Positions 7,466 to 15,752 of a DNA stretch of 40,579 bases are shown here, piece after piece. The notes under the pieces are model-generated. The model saw only the letters and a program-made list of their open reading frames with translations. It did no database searches and had not been told where the DNA came from. Source of the stretch: Planctomycetota bacterium (GTDB lineage Bacteria; Planctomycetota; Planctomycetia; Planctomycetales; Planctomycetaceae); contig JAHWKJ010000002.1 of assembly GCA_019347905.1 (NCBI GenBank), positions 1-40,579 on the forward strand. Direction: 5' to 3'. The position numbers were made by a program, and so were the translations under genes. The first letter of the stretch is position 1, and each line of letters starts with the position of its first letter.

Positions 7466-8788
7466 ATGCGCTGGGAGCAGCAGGTCCAGTACGCCTCCAT
7501 CAGCGACATCGGCTTCCGCAGACGGATGAATCAGGACGTCTCGGCGGTGCGGATTTGCGCCGAGCAGGACGAGTGGCAGACGCACGGGCACCTGTTTCTG
7601 GTCGCCGACGGCATGGGCGGCCACGCTGTGGGCGAACTCGCCAGCAAGATCGCCGCCGACACCATCCCGCACGCCTACTACAAGAGCCGCGGCCGCGAGC
7701 CGGCCGCCGCGCTGCGGCAGTCGATCGAACTGGCCAATGCGGCCATTCACGAGCGCGGGATGCTCAACCGCGAGTTTGAGCGGATGGGCACGACCTGCTC
7801 GGCTCTCGTGCTTTCGCCGCAGGGCGCGATCATCGGGCACGTCGGCGACAGCCGCGTGTATCGCATTCGCGGCGAGCGGATCGAGCAGCTCACCTTCGAC
7901 CACAGCCTGCAGTGGGAACTCTTGCGGCGGGGGCACCTCACGCCCGAAGAAATCTTCCTGCACGAGCCGCGGAACGTCATCACCCGCTCGCTGGGTCCGC
8001 AGGCCAACGTGCAGGTGGACGTGGAAGGGCCCTATCCCGTCTGGCCGGGCGACATTTATCTCCTGTGTTCCGACGGACTGACCGGCCACGTGGCCGACGC
8101 CGAAATCGGCTCGATCGGCCGCGAGCTCCCGCCGGGAGAAGCCTGCCGGCTGCTGGTGAATCTCGCCAACCTGCGCGGGGGCTCCGATAATATCACGATT
8201 GTGATCGTGCAGGTGGGCGAGCTTCCGACCGGTGCCGCGCGGGTAGAAACGGCGCCGCAGGAGCCGCAGGCGAGAGGACACGGCTGGCTGTGGCTGGCGG
8301 CCCTCTGGGTCCTGGCGGGGATGTTTGTCGGCGGCGTCTCGTCTCTGCTGCTGAAGCGCTACCTGCTGGGCGCGTCGCTCGTCAGCGCCACGCTGCTCGT
8401 CGCCGCGCTGCTCGCGCTCGTCCGCTGGAAGACACGGCCACTTGTGCGTCGCAGCGATCCCGGCGGCGACGATACGGTCGTGTGGAGTCCCTACCGCACG
8501 GCGTCGGCGCGGCTCGGCCGCAAGCTGCTCAGCCACGTGGTCTCGCTCGAATCCGACCTGCAGCGGACGATCAACGATGAGGGCTGGGAGTTCGACCGCA
8601 CCAAGCACGCCTCGGTCTGGCGGGAAGCGAAGCTGGCCCTCGAAGCGGGCCGCCACCAGGAGGCCCTGCGCTGTTACGCCCACGCGCTCGACGTTCTGAT
8701 GCAGGCCGTCCAGCTTCAGCGCCGCCACATGACACAGCAGACCCGCTGGGGCCGCGCCCCGCAATCGCCGACGGTCCAGCGCGGCTGA
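7466..8788 (+). CDS. PP2C-family Ser/Thr protein phosphatase with C-terminal TM segments
   Basis: SISDIGFRRRMNQDVSAV...LFLVADGMGGHAVGELASKIA...GTTCSALVLSPQGAIIGHVGDSRVYRIRGERIEQLTFDHS...YLLCSDGLTGHV...GGSDNITIVIVQV, then a hydrophobic region. Confidence 0.93.
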   Translation: MRWEQQVQYASISDIGFRRRMNQDVSAVRICAEQDEWQTHGHLFLVADGMGGHAVGELASKIAADTIPHAYYKSRGREPAAALRQSIELANAAIHERGMLNREFERMGTTCSALVLSPQGAIIGHVGDSRVYRIRGERIEQLTFDHSLQWELLRRGHLTPEEIFLHEPRNVITRSLGPQANVQVDVEGPYPVWPGDIYLLCSDGLTGHVADAEIGSIGRELPPGEACRLLVNLANLRGGSDNITIVIVQVGELPTGAARVETAPQEPQARGHGWLWLAALWVLAGMFVGGVSSLLLKRYLLGASLVSATLLVAALLALVRWKTRPLVRRSDPGGDDTVVWSPYRTASARLGRKLLSHVVSLESDLQRTINDEGWEFDRTKHASVWREAKLALEAGRHQEALRCYAHALDVLMQAVQLQRRHMTQQTRWGRAPQSPTVQRG

Positions 8789-8806
8789 GCGCAAGGCCGT
8801 TCGCCG

Positions 8807-8858
8807 CGTTTAGCCGCGGCCCAACGGGCCGCGCGGCCCGTTGGGCCGCGGCTAAACG
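8807..8858. repeat. Perfect 52-bp palindrome CGTTTAGCCGCGGCCCAACGGGCCGC|GCGGCCCGTTGGGCCGCGGCTAAACG
   Basis: 26-bp arms, zero loop, exact by inspection; followed by a half-element GAGTCGCGGCTAAACG. Confidence 0.95.
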
Positions 8859-8889
8859 GCTGGCGAGTCGCGGCTAAACGGGAACGACT

Positions 8890-9678
8890 CTACAACGGTA
8901 CGCCCAGCTCGCGCTGGAGCAGCATGCCGGTCATCTCGCCGATGAACGTGAGAATCACCGCCACGAACAGCACGCCCGTCGCCGCCTGCGTGTTGCGGTA
9001 CTTCAGAATGCGGCGAACCATGACAGCCGCAACCAGCGGCCCCAGCAGCCCGGCGACCAACCGCAGCACCATCCACAACCAGATCGTCCCGCTCCACGTC
9101 GCGGCCGGCGGTCCGATGACGATGGCGGCCGCTACGCACACGATCCGCAGACCCGTCGCCGCAGCCAACAGCCAATTCGCGCGCTGCAGCGGTTCGAGCG
9201 GCATGCCCGGCGCCGTCAGATACCAGTGGCCCAGCAGCATGCCGGTGACGGCGGCGCCCAGCAGTCCGGCGGCGGTCAACTCGGCCGCCGCGTGCAGTGC
9301 GGCCATTGGCGCCGCCGACCGCGGCCCCCCGCCCGCGCCCGGAAGACCGGCGAGCACAAGCGTCGCCGTCGCCAGGCAGGCAATCGCAACCGCAGCAGCC
9401 GTGCCGCCCCGCCGCCGTTCGAGCGTCCACAACACCGACCCGATAAATGCCACGCCGGCCAGCCCGCCGCACAGGCCGCGGACCACGCTCCACGAGCCGC
9501 TCGCCGCCGCGCCCGCGGCACCGGCCCCTGCGGCCATCGCCGCCAGCACCGCCAGCCCCAGGGCCACCAGCATCTGAATGCGAAAGAAGCCGGAACTGAT
9601 CTGCCGCCGCGGCAGCAGGCACCACACGAGGCTCATCCCGCACAACAGCCTGAGCGCAAAGCGGGCCAGATCGAGCAT
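8890..9678 (-). CDS. Hypothetical polytopic membrane protein
   Basis: MLDLARFALRLLCGMSLVWCLLPRRQISSGFFRIQMLVALGLAVLAAMAAG...; multiple hydrophobic helices, directly downstream of folE. Confidence 0.75.
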   Translation of the reverse strand: MLDLARFALRLLCGMSLVWCLLPRRQISSGFFRIQMLVALGLAVLAAMAAGAGAAGAAASGSWSVVRGLCGGLAGVAFIGSVLWTLERRRGGTAAAVAIACLATATLVLAGLPGAGGGPRSAAPMAALHAAAELTAAGLLGAAVTGMLLGHWYLTAPGMPLEPLQRANWLLAAATGLRIVCVAAAIVIGPPAATWSGTIWLWMVLRLVAGLLGPLVAAVMVRRILKYRNTQAATGVLFVAVILTFIGEMTGMLLQRELGVPL

Positions 9679-9684
9679 GGCGGC

Positions 9685-10299
9685 TCACGCGCCCCGATAG
9701 CGGCCGTTGATCAGGGCCATCGCTTCGGCGCGACTCGACGCATTGTCCTTGAACAATCCGCGGACGGCGCTCGTCACTGTAAGGCTGCCGGGTTTCCGCA
9801 CGCCGCGGATCGTCATGCAGGTGTGCGTGGCTTCCAGCACCACGACCACGCCCTTGGCGTCCAGTTCGTGGTACAGGATATCGGCCACCTGGTGCGTCAT
9901 GCGTTCCTGCACCTGCGGCCGGCGCGAGATCTCCTCGACCACGCGGGCCAGCTTGCTCAAGCCCGCCACGCGGCCGTTGGGCAGGTAGCCCACGTGCGCC
10001 TGTCCCATGAAGGGCAAGAGGTGGTGCTCGCACATGCTGTCGAACGAAATATCACGGACGAGCACCAGCTCGTCGTAGCGCTCCTCGAACACGCTCTTCA
10101 AATGCCGCGCCGGATCGCTGTGCAGCCCGCCGAACATCTCGGCGTACATGCGTGCGACGCGGGCGGGCGTATCGCGCAGGCTGTCGCGCTCGGGGTCGTC
10201 GCCAATGGCCGCGAGGATCTCGCGGACCGCGCGCTCGATGCGCACCTTGTCAACGCCCGCAGGCGCATGTTCCGTCGAAGCAGCCACCGGCAAATCCAC
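9685..10299 (-). CDS. folE: GTP cyclohydrolase I
   Basis: [60 protein letters not shown]...[29 protein letters not shown]. Confidence 0.98.
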   Translation of the reverse strand: MDLPVAASTEHAPAGVDKVRIERAVREILAAIGDDPERDSLRDTPARVARMYAEMFGGLHSDPARHLKSVFEERYDELVLVRDISFDSMCEHHLLPFMGQAHVGYLPNGRVAGLSKLARVVEEISRRPQVQERMTHQVADILYHELDAKGVVVVLEATHTCMTIRGVRKPGSLTVTSAVRGLFKDNASSRAEAMALINGRYRGA

Positions 10300-10379
10300 C
10301 CCGCAAAAGCAGGCCGCGCACAGGCACAGGAAGCAAGGGATTCTAGGCGCGGCCCCGCGGCAGGGTCAACGAGCGGAAC

Positions 10380-11348
10380 TTAGCGGGACCGCTCGGCCTC
10401 GGCCGCGGCCATTCCCGCCAGCCGCACCACGAGCACCCGCTGAATCTTCCGCTCGCCCCCGTCATCCCCCGACACCACAAAGAAGTGGTGCCCCAGCGAC
10501 TGCGGGTCGGCGGCGTCGGTGGTCACCACGGCCATCTCGCCGATATTGAGATCCACCGAGAACCGCTGGTCGTACAGCCGCTCGACCTTCTGCCGCGCCT
10601 GGTACTGCCAGTCGGTCGCCGTCGCCGTCGGACGGTTGATCAGTTCCCCAAAATGGATCTCGGGCAGGAATTCGACGCGGGCGAACCCCTCCTGCAAATG
10701 CTCGGCCCGCACGGTGAGCACGCACCGTCCGTTGGGAAAGGCCCTGAGCTGCATTTCCGCGGAGCCGGCCACCGGGACGGCGATCTCGCGCTCGGCCCGG
10801 TAATAGCTCGTGGGGATGTCCGTCTGCCCGCCCGAAGGCAGCACAATCCGGCGGCCTACCAGCCGCTTGTCCTCGTCCGGCACGTCCCACACGAGACCCA
10901 GCAGCGACTGCAGCGCCCGCGGCGGAGCGGCGCCGCACACGCCGGTCAGAAAGCCGTGCCGGCGCAGCGAACGCCGCAGCTCCGGCTGAATCGTCAGCTC
11001 GTCGATCTCGTCCCACAGGGCCGAGCCCAGCAGCGGATCGCCGACCGGGCGCTCGGCAAAGACGATCTCCAGCTCCAGCGCGTTCCGCGAGGTGGGAATG
11101 GGACGCAGCGGAGAATCCGCCGCCGCATCGTTCGTCGAGGTTCCGCCGCCGAACAGCATGCGATTGAAGTCGATGAGCGTACAGCCGCCAGCCGCAAGCG
11201 CGCAAGCCGCGCCGGCCAGCCAGAGGCCGCAGCATCGCCGACCGCCGTCCGCGGCACGCACGCGAGTTCTCCGTAGGCAGCGGAGGAAAGGAACTGGGCA
11301 GAGCTGATCGAAGCCATGGGGCTCGCGGGCGGAGTGGAAACAGCGCAA
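10380..11348 (-). CDS. Putative lipoprotein, hypothetical
   Basis: Hydrophobic N-region ending LAAGGC (lipobox-like) then TLIDFNRMLFGGG...; start codon uncertain. Confidence 0.6.
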   Translation of the reverse strand: MRCFHSAREPHGFDQLCPVPFLRCLRRTRVRAADGGRRCCGLWLAGAACALAAGGCTLIDFNRMLFGGGTSTNDAAADSPLRPIPTSRNALELEIVFAERPVGDPLLGSALWDEIDELTIQPELRRSLRRHGFLTGVCGAAPPRALQSLLGLVWDVPDEDKRLVGRRIVLPSGGQTDIPTSYYRAEREIAVPVAGSAEMQLRAFPNGRCVLTVRAEHLQEGFARVEFLPEIHFGELINRPTATATDWQYQARQKVERLYDQRFSVDLNIGEMAVVTTDAADPQSLGHHFFVVSGDDGGERKIQRVLVVRLAGMAAAEAERSR

Positions 11349-11468
11349 GCGCCGACCCCGCCCTCAGATGGGGCGGCGGAGTTTAGGCCGGGCGGGCGAA
11401 CGTGTCAATTCGCGATGTCCGCCGCTGGACCGTCGGCCTGCGATGGGCATTGCAGCCGCACGACCGGG

Positions 11469-12953
11469 TTACACCCGCAGCGCAAAGATCGCCGCCGCCA
11501 CGGCCGCCGCTGCGCCCGCGAGGACCCACAACGCCGCCTTGCCGCGGGACGACAGTCCGCGCGCTCTGCGCCGGCGTCCGCGGCGACGCTGAGACGGATG
11601 CCACGACTCCGCTTCGGTCACGACGATGACTGGGCCCGCCGTTGCGACCACACTCGCCGTCGCTTCCGATGTTGGCAACTCGACGCCTGACCCCGCAGCG
11701 ATCGCCTGCAGATCGTTCAGCAGCTCCGTCGGCGTCTGGTAGCGATTCTCGGGCCGTCTGGCCAACATACGCATGATGGCTTCGTCGAGCTCGCGGGGGA
11801 CTTCCGGGTTCAGCTCACTGGGGCGCTGCGGCGTGCTGCCGATGATCCGCCGCAAGGTGTCGGACAGCGTGCCCGGCTTGACCGGCGGGATGCCGGCGAG
11901 CGCCGCGTACAGCGTGGCGCCGAGGCCGTAGATGTCGGCCCGGCCGTCGACGGCCTCAGGAGCGACGAGTTGCTCCGGGGAGAGATAGGGCAACTCGCCC
12001 AGCGACTCACCCGGCTGCGTGATTTTCGCGGCCGCCGTGCCTTCCAGCGCCTTCACCAGCGACAGGTCGTTCAGCTTCGCCATGCCGTCGCGCTGCCGCA
12101 CCAGCACGTTGTTCGGCGTGATGTTTCGGTGCAGCACGCCTGCGCGGGCGGCGGCCTCCAGCGCTGCGGCGACGCCGATGCCGACTTTCAGCACCTGCCG
12201 CCAGGGCAGCCGCCCTTCTTGGCCGGCGCGGTCCATGAGCTGGGCGAGACTCTGCCCCTCGACCAGTTCCGAGGCAGTCCAGCACCAAGGGCCCAGCCGC
12301 CCGGCCGCATGGAGTACGACGAGGTTCTCGTGCCGCACCTCCTTGATGGCTTCGACGCTGCGCACAAACCGCTGCCTGTCTTCCTCGCGGACGGCAAGTT
12401 CTTGCCTGAGCACCTTGAGGGCGACCGGCCGGTTGTGCCGCGTGTCGACGGCCCGGAACACAAAGCCGCTCTTGCCTCGGGCGAGGAGCTCTTCGATGCG
12501 GAAGCGGTGCAGCGTGCGGCCCACCAGCGTGGCCGCACCGTGAACGGAGATCGCCGCCGACGAAGGTGACACCGTGCCGCTCGTTTGCGGCTGCAGTTCG
12601 GATGACGGGCCGCCCCCAGGCACTTCCGCTCCCAGAGGCGACATCTCGCCGCCGCGCTTCGAAGCCACCTCCAAACGCAGCTCCGTGTCGCCCACCCGCA
12701 CAATGTCGCCCGGTTCGAGCGCACGCGAGATGACCTGCTCGCCGTTGACGAACGTGCCCCATCGGCTGCCGGCGTCCTCCAGCACGGCTCGCCCGTCGTC
12801 GATGGTCACGCGGCAGTGCGTCCGCGACATCCGCAGATCGTCGACCTGAATGTCGCAATCCTCGCCGCGGCCGATGGTCGTTGCCGTCCCCGCCGCCAGC
12901 TCGAATATGGCGTCTGCAAACGCGCCGGACGTGATCACCAGTCGCATGCTCAT
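11469..12953 (-). CDS. FHA domain-containing Ser/Thr protein kinase with C-terminal TM helix
   Basis: MSMRLVITSGAFADAIFELAAGTATTIGRGEDCDIQVDDLRMSRTHCRVTI (FHA); FRIEELLARGKSGFVFRAVDTRHNRPVALKVLRQEL (kinase); C-terminal ALWVLAGAAAAVAAAIFAL. Start overlaps upstream kinase stop (ATGA 12950-12953). Confidence 0.93.
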   Translation of the reverse strand: MSMRLVITSGAFADAIFELAAGTATTIGRGEDCDIQVDDLRMSRTHCRVTIDDGRAVLEDAGSRWGTFVNGEQVISRALEPGDIVRVGDTELRLEVASKRGGEMSPLGAEVPGGGPSSELQPQTSGTVSPSSAAISVHGAATLVGRTLHRFRIEELLARGKSGFVFRAVDTRHNRPVALKVLRQELAVREEDRQRFVRSVEAIKEVRHENLVVLHAAGRLGPWCWTASELVEGQSLAQLMDRAGQEGRLPWRQVLKVGIGVAAALEAAARAGVLHRNITPNNVLVRQRDGMAKLNDLSLVKALEGTAAAKITQPGESLGELPYLSPEQLVAPEAVDGRADIYGLGATLYAALAGIPPVKPGTLSDTLRRIIGSTPQRPSELNPEVPRELDEAIMRMLARRPENRYQTPTELLNDLQAIAAGSGVELPTSEATASVVATAGPVIVVTEAESWHPSQRRRGRRRRARGLSSRGKAALWVLAGAAAAVAAAIFALRV

Positions 12954-15448
12954 TTGCGGATCGTGCAGTCCGGCAGCGCCTTCTGCAGCATCGCTACGCC
13001 CTCGTCGGTCACGCGCGTCTGTTCGAGGTTGAGGTTGCGGAGCCGGTCGAGGTCCTCCAGGTGCTCGAGGACGGCGTCGGTGATCGGCGTCCGCGATAGA
13101 TCGAGCTGTTCCAGCATGGTGAAGTTCGCGAGAGCCGACAGGCCGCGGTCCGTGACACCGGAGCCGGTGACGTTCAGCGACTTCAGCTTGGAAACATACG
13201 CCACGCCGCTGCCGTCGATGCGGACGCAGCGACTGATCGTCAACTGCTCCAGGGCGAACAATTCGCTGAGGGCGGCCAGTCCGCTGTCGGTGATCCGCAG
13301 ATTGTTGAGCGTCAGCGACTTGAGACCCCTCAATCGCCCGATCTGTCGCAGACCAGTGTTTGTGACTGGGCACTCGCTCACGTGCAGCGTCTCCAGCCCG
13401 TCCAGCTCCGCAACCAGCTTCAGTTGCTCATCCGTCGTCGCCGTCGCATGCAGCGACAGGCGTGTCAGCTCCGGCAGTTTTCCCAGCGAAGCGAGCCCGG
13501 CCTCGCTGATGCGGCTTCCCTGCAGGCTCACGCTGAGAAGCTCGGGAAACGCAGGCAGCAGCTTCACGTGCCCGTCGGTCGCGGCCGCCTGCAGAGTCAG
13601 TTGATCGACGCGGAACGACGTCTCCGGCAGTTCCGTCGCCATCGCGACCTGCACCGGCCGTTCCTCGCCTCCGGGCTGCTCGACGAGGACCGTCAGTGGT
13701 TGAGCGACTGCAAGCAGTCGCAGCGCTGCCGCGCGACGCCGCTCTTCCGGCGGCAACGCCTCCAGCCGCGCGAGTTCCTGCTCGTCGAGCTGCGCTGCCG
13801 GAACCATCGGCTCCGTCTGCGTCGGCTCCGTTTGCGTCGGCCCCGTCCCCGACGGCTCCGTCCCCCCATGCTGGTCGGGCAACATGGACGGTGCCGGCGA
13901 CACCAGTCCGCCGCCGTTCGTCTTTCGAGGCTCATCGAATGCGACGCGCTCCTCGGGGAGCGCAATCCGCAGCGGCGGATTGTCGCCTGCCACGACCGTA
14001 AAGTTCTCGCTTTTCACGACTGAACCGCCGCGTTTGACGGTCAGCTTGTGCCGCCCGGCAGTCAAACGCAGAAGTTTGCCGCCGCGCTCCGTGCGCATCC
14101 GCTTTCCATCCACAAACACCTGCGCCTGTGGATCGTCGACCTCGATGCGGATGCTGCCGGAGTCGGCTCCGCCCGAACGCGTCAGCGCCCACATCACAGC
14201 GAACGCGGCCAAGGCGCCCACGACCATCGCGATCTGCGTGCGGCGGTCCCACTGCCAGCCGCGCTGCCGGGCGCGGTGCGAAGCCGAACGCACCGCCCGC
14301 ACGCTGCCGGCCGGCTCCGTAACCTTCTTGCGCATGCGGCTCTTCACGCGGGACAGCGGCCAGTTGGCGACTTCCGAATCGGCCGCAATCACCGGCAGGC
14401 TCAGCGGCTCGTCGACGCTTCCTGCCTCCGGCTGAGGGGAAGGCGCGCTCGCCTGTTCGCGGTTGCCGTTCGCTTCGCCCGTCAAGTACTCCGTCAGCGC
14501 GTCGGCGACGGCCTTCATGTTCGCATACCGCTGCGCCCCGTCGGCCGCCATCATCTTGAGGCAGATCACCTCCAGCCGCGGATCGAGGCCCGGCCGCAGA
14601 TCGCTCGGCGGTTTCGGACGGCCCGCAATGATCTGCGCCAGCACCGATGCGATCGATCCCTGGTACGGCAGCCGCCCGGTCAAAAGTTCGTACAGGATCA
14701 CGCCCAGGCTGTAGACGTCGCTCTGCGGGCCGACGTTCCCGGTGTCGCCGTCGACCTGCTCGGGCGACATGTAGCCCGGGGAGCCCATGATCTGGCCGGC
14801 GCGCGTCACGCGGATGTCTTCTTCGCTCGTGCTGCGGACCGCGAGGCCGAAATCCATGACCACTGGATTGCCGCGCTCGTCGATCATCACGTTGTCGGGC
14901 TTCAGATCGCGATGCACCACCCCCTGCCGGTGGGCCTCTTCGAGCGCCAGGGCGACCTTGCGGATGGCGGCGGCCGCCTGCCGCTGCGCCGGCGGCTTCT
15001 CGGGGCGGATGAAATCCGACAGCGGCCGGCCCTGAATGTAGCCCATCGAGATGTAGTGCGTGCCGTCGATCTCGCCCACGTCGTACACGGGGCAAATCCC
15101 CGGATGCCGGAGCGCCGCCGCCGCCCGGGCCTCGCGATGAAACCGCTCCATGAGCGCCCCCGCCTCGGCGGCGTCAAACTTCGGCACCTTGATGGCCACC
15201 ACGCGGTCGAGCTGCGTGTCGTGCGCCTTGTAGACCGCTCCCATCGCCCCCTGGCCGAGACACTCCAGAATCTCGTAACGGCCGAAGGAACCGCCCGCTC
15301 CGGGCAGGGGCATGTCCGCCGCCGGCAGAGAATCGTGCGGGGACGGAGCGATGGTCTCGCGCGCCGCCACCGGCTTCACAGCCGGCCGCGGCGTCGATGC
15401 GGAAGCGCGGGACGCCTCCCGCTTGCCGGTCCGCCGCGAGCCGCCCAT
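12950..15448 (-). CDS. Ser/Thr protein kinase with TM, PEGA-like and leucine-rich repeat regions
   Basis: GRYEILECLGQGAMGAVYKAHDTQLDRVVAIKVPKF...VVHRDLKPDNVMIDERGNPVVMDFGLA; IRIEVDDPQAQVFVDGKRMRTERGGKLLRLTAGRHKLTV; repeated LxxLxLxxxxITDxGLxxL units. Confidence 0.93.
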   Translation of the reverse strand: MGGSRRTGKREASRASASTPRPAVKPVAARETIAPSPHDSLPAADMPLPGAGGSFGRYEILECLGQGAMGAVYKAHDTQLDRVVAIKVPKFDAAEAGALMERFHREARAAAALRHPGICPVYDVGEIDGTHYISMGYIQGRPLSDFIRPEKPPAQRQAAAAIRKVALALEEAHRQGVVHRDLKPDNVMIDERGNPVVMDFGLAVRSTSEEDIRVTRAGQIMGSPGYMSPEQVDGDTGNVGPQSDVYSLGVILYELLTGRLPYQGSIASVLAQIIAGRPKPPSDLRPGLDPRLEVICLKMMAADGAQRYANMKAVADALTEYLTGEANGNREQASAPSPQPEAGSVDEPLSLPVIAADSEVANWPLSRVKSRMRKKVTEPAGSVRAVRSASHRARQRGWQWDRRTQIAMVVGALAAFAVMWALTRSGGADSGSIRIEVDDPQAQVFVDGKRMRTERGGKLLRLTAGRHKLTVKRGGSVVKSENFTVVAGDNPPLRIALPEERVAFDEPRKTNGGGLVSPAPSMLPDQHGGTEPSGTGPTQTEPTQTEPMVPAAQLDEQELARLEALPPEERRRAAALRLLAVAQPLTVLVEQPGGEERPVQVAMATELPETSFRVDQLTLQAAATDGHVKLLPAFPELLSVSLQGSRISEAGLASLGKLPELTRLSLHATATTDEQLKLVAELDGLETLHVSECPVTNTGLRQIGRLRGLKSLTLNNLRITDSGLAALSELFALEQLTISRCVRIDGSGVAYVSKLKSLNVTGSGVTDRGLSALANFTMLEQLDLSRTPITDAVLEHLEDLDRLRNLNLEQTRVTDEGVAMLQKALPDCTIRK

Positions 15449-15548
15449 CCTGTTCTTCTCCGTCACAAAATGAAGTATCCTCACCCAACGACCGGGCTTG
15501 GGCCCGGCCTTCAGGGCATTCTACCGCAATCGCAGCGTATGTTCACAG

Positions 15549-15752
15549 GGAGAGTCGAGAGCTGAGGGTCGAGGGTTCGAGAGCCAGACAGAAACCGGAA
15601 GGCCGTCAGTCGTCGGCAATTGGCTCCAGGCCGTGACGAAGCATTTGAAGTGGGCCGGCGACCGCTTTCCGCTTGCGTCTGGTCGTCGACTCTCGACGCT
15701 GGACGCTCGGCCGCTGGCTCTTGACTCTCGACCCTTGACTCTCGACCCTCAC
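15549..15752. repeat. GTCGAGAG/CTCTCGAC-type inverted repeat
   Basis: Left AGGGAGAGTCGAGAGCTGAGGGTCGAGGGTTCGAGAGCCAGAC; right CCGCTTGCGTCTGGTCGTCGACTCTCGAC...CTCTTGACTCTCGACCCTTGACTCTCGACCCTC. Confidence 0.8.

Noticed and set aside
7352-8794. 480-aa minus-strand ORF
   Set aside because: Antisense to PP2C; no domain signatures.
14048-15565. 505-aa plus-strand ORF
   Set aside because: Antisense to the LRR/PEGA kinase; no domain signatures.
15549-15752. CRISPR-like or minisatellite interpretation of the GTCGAGAG/CTCTCGAC blocks
   Set aside because: Words are degenerate, no regular spacer length or unique spacers, and arms are complementary rather than direct repeats with spacers.
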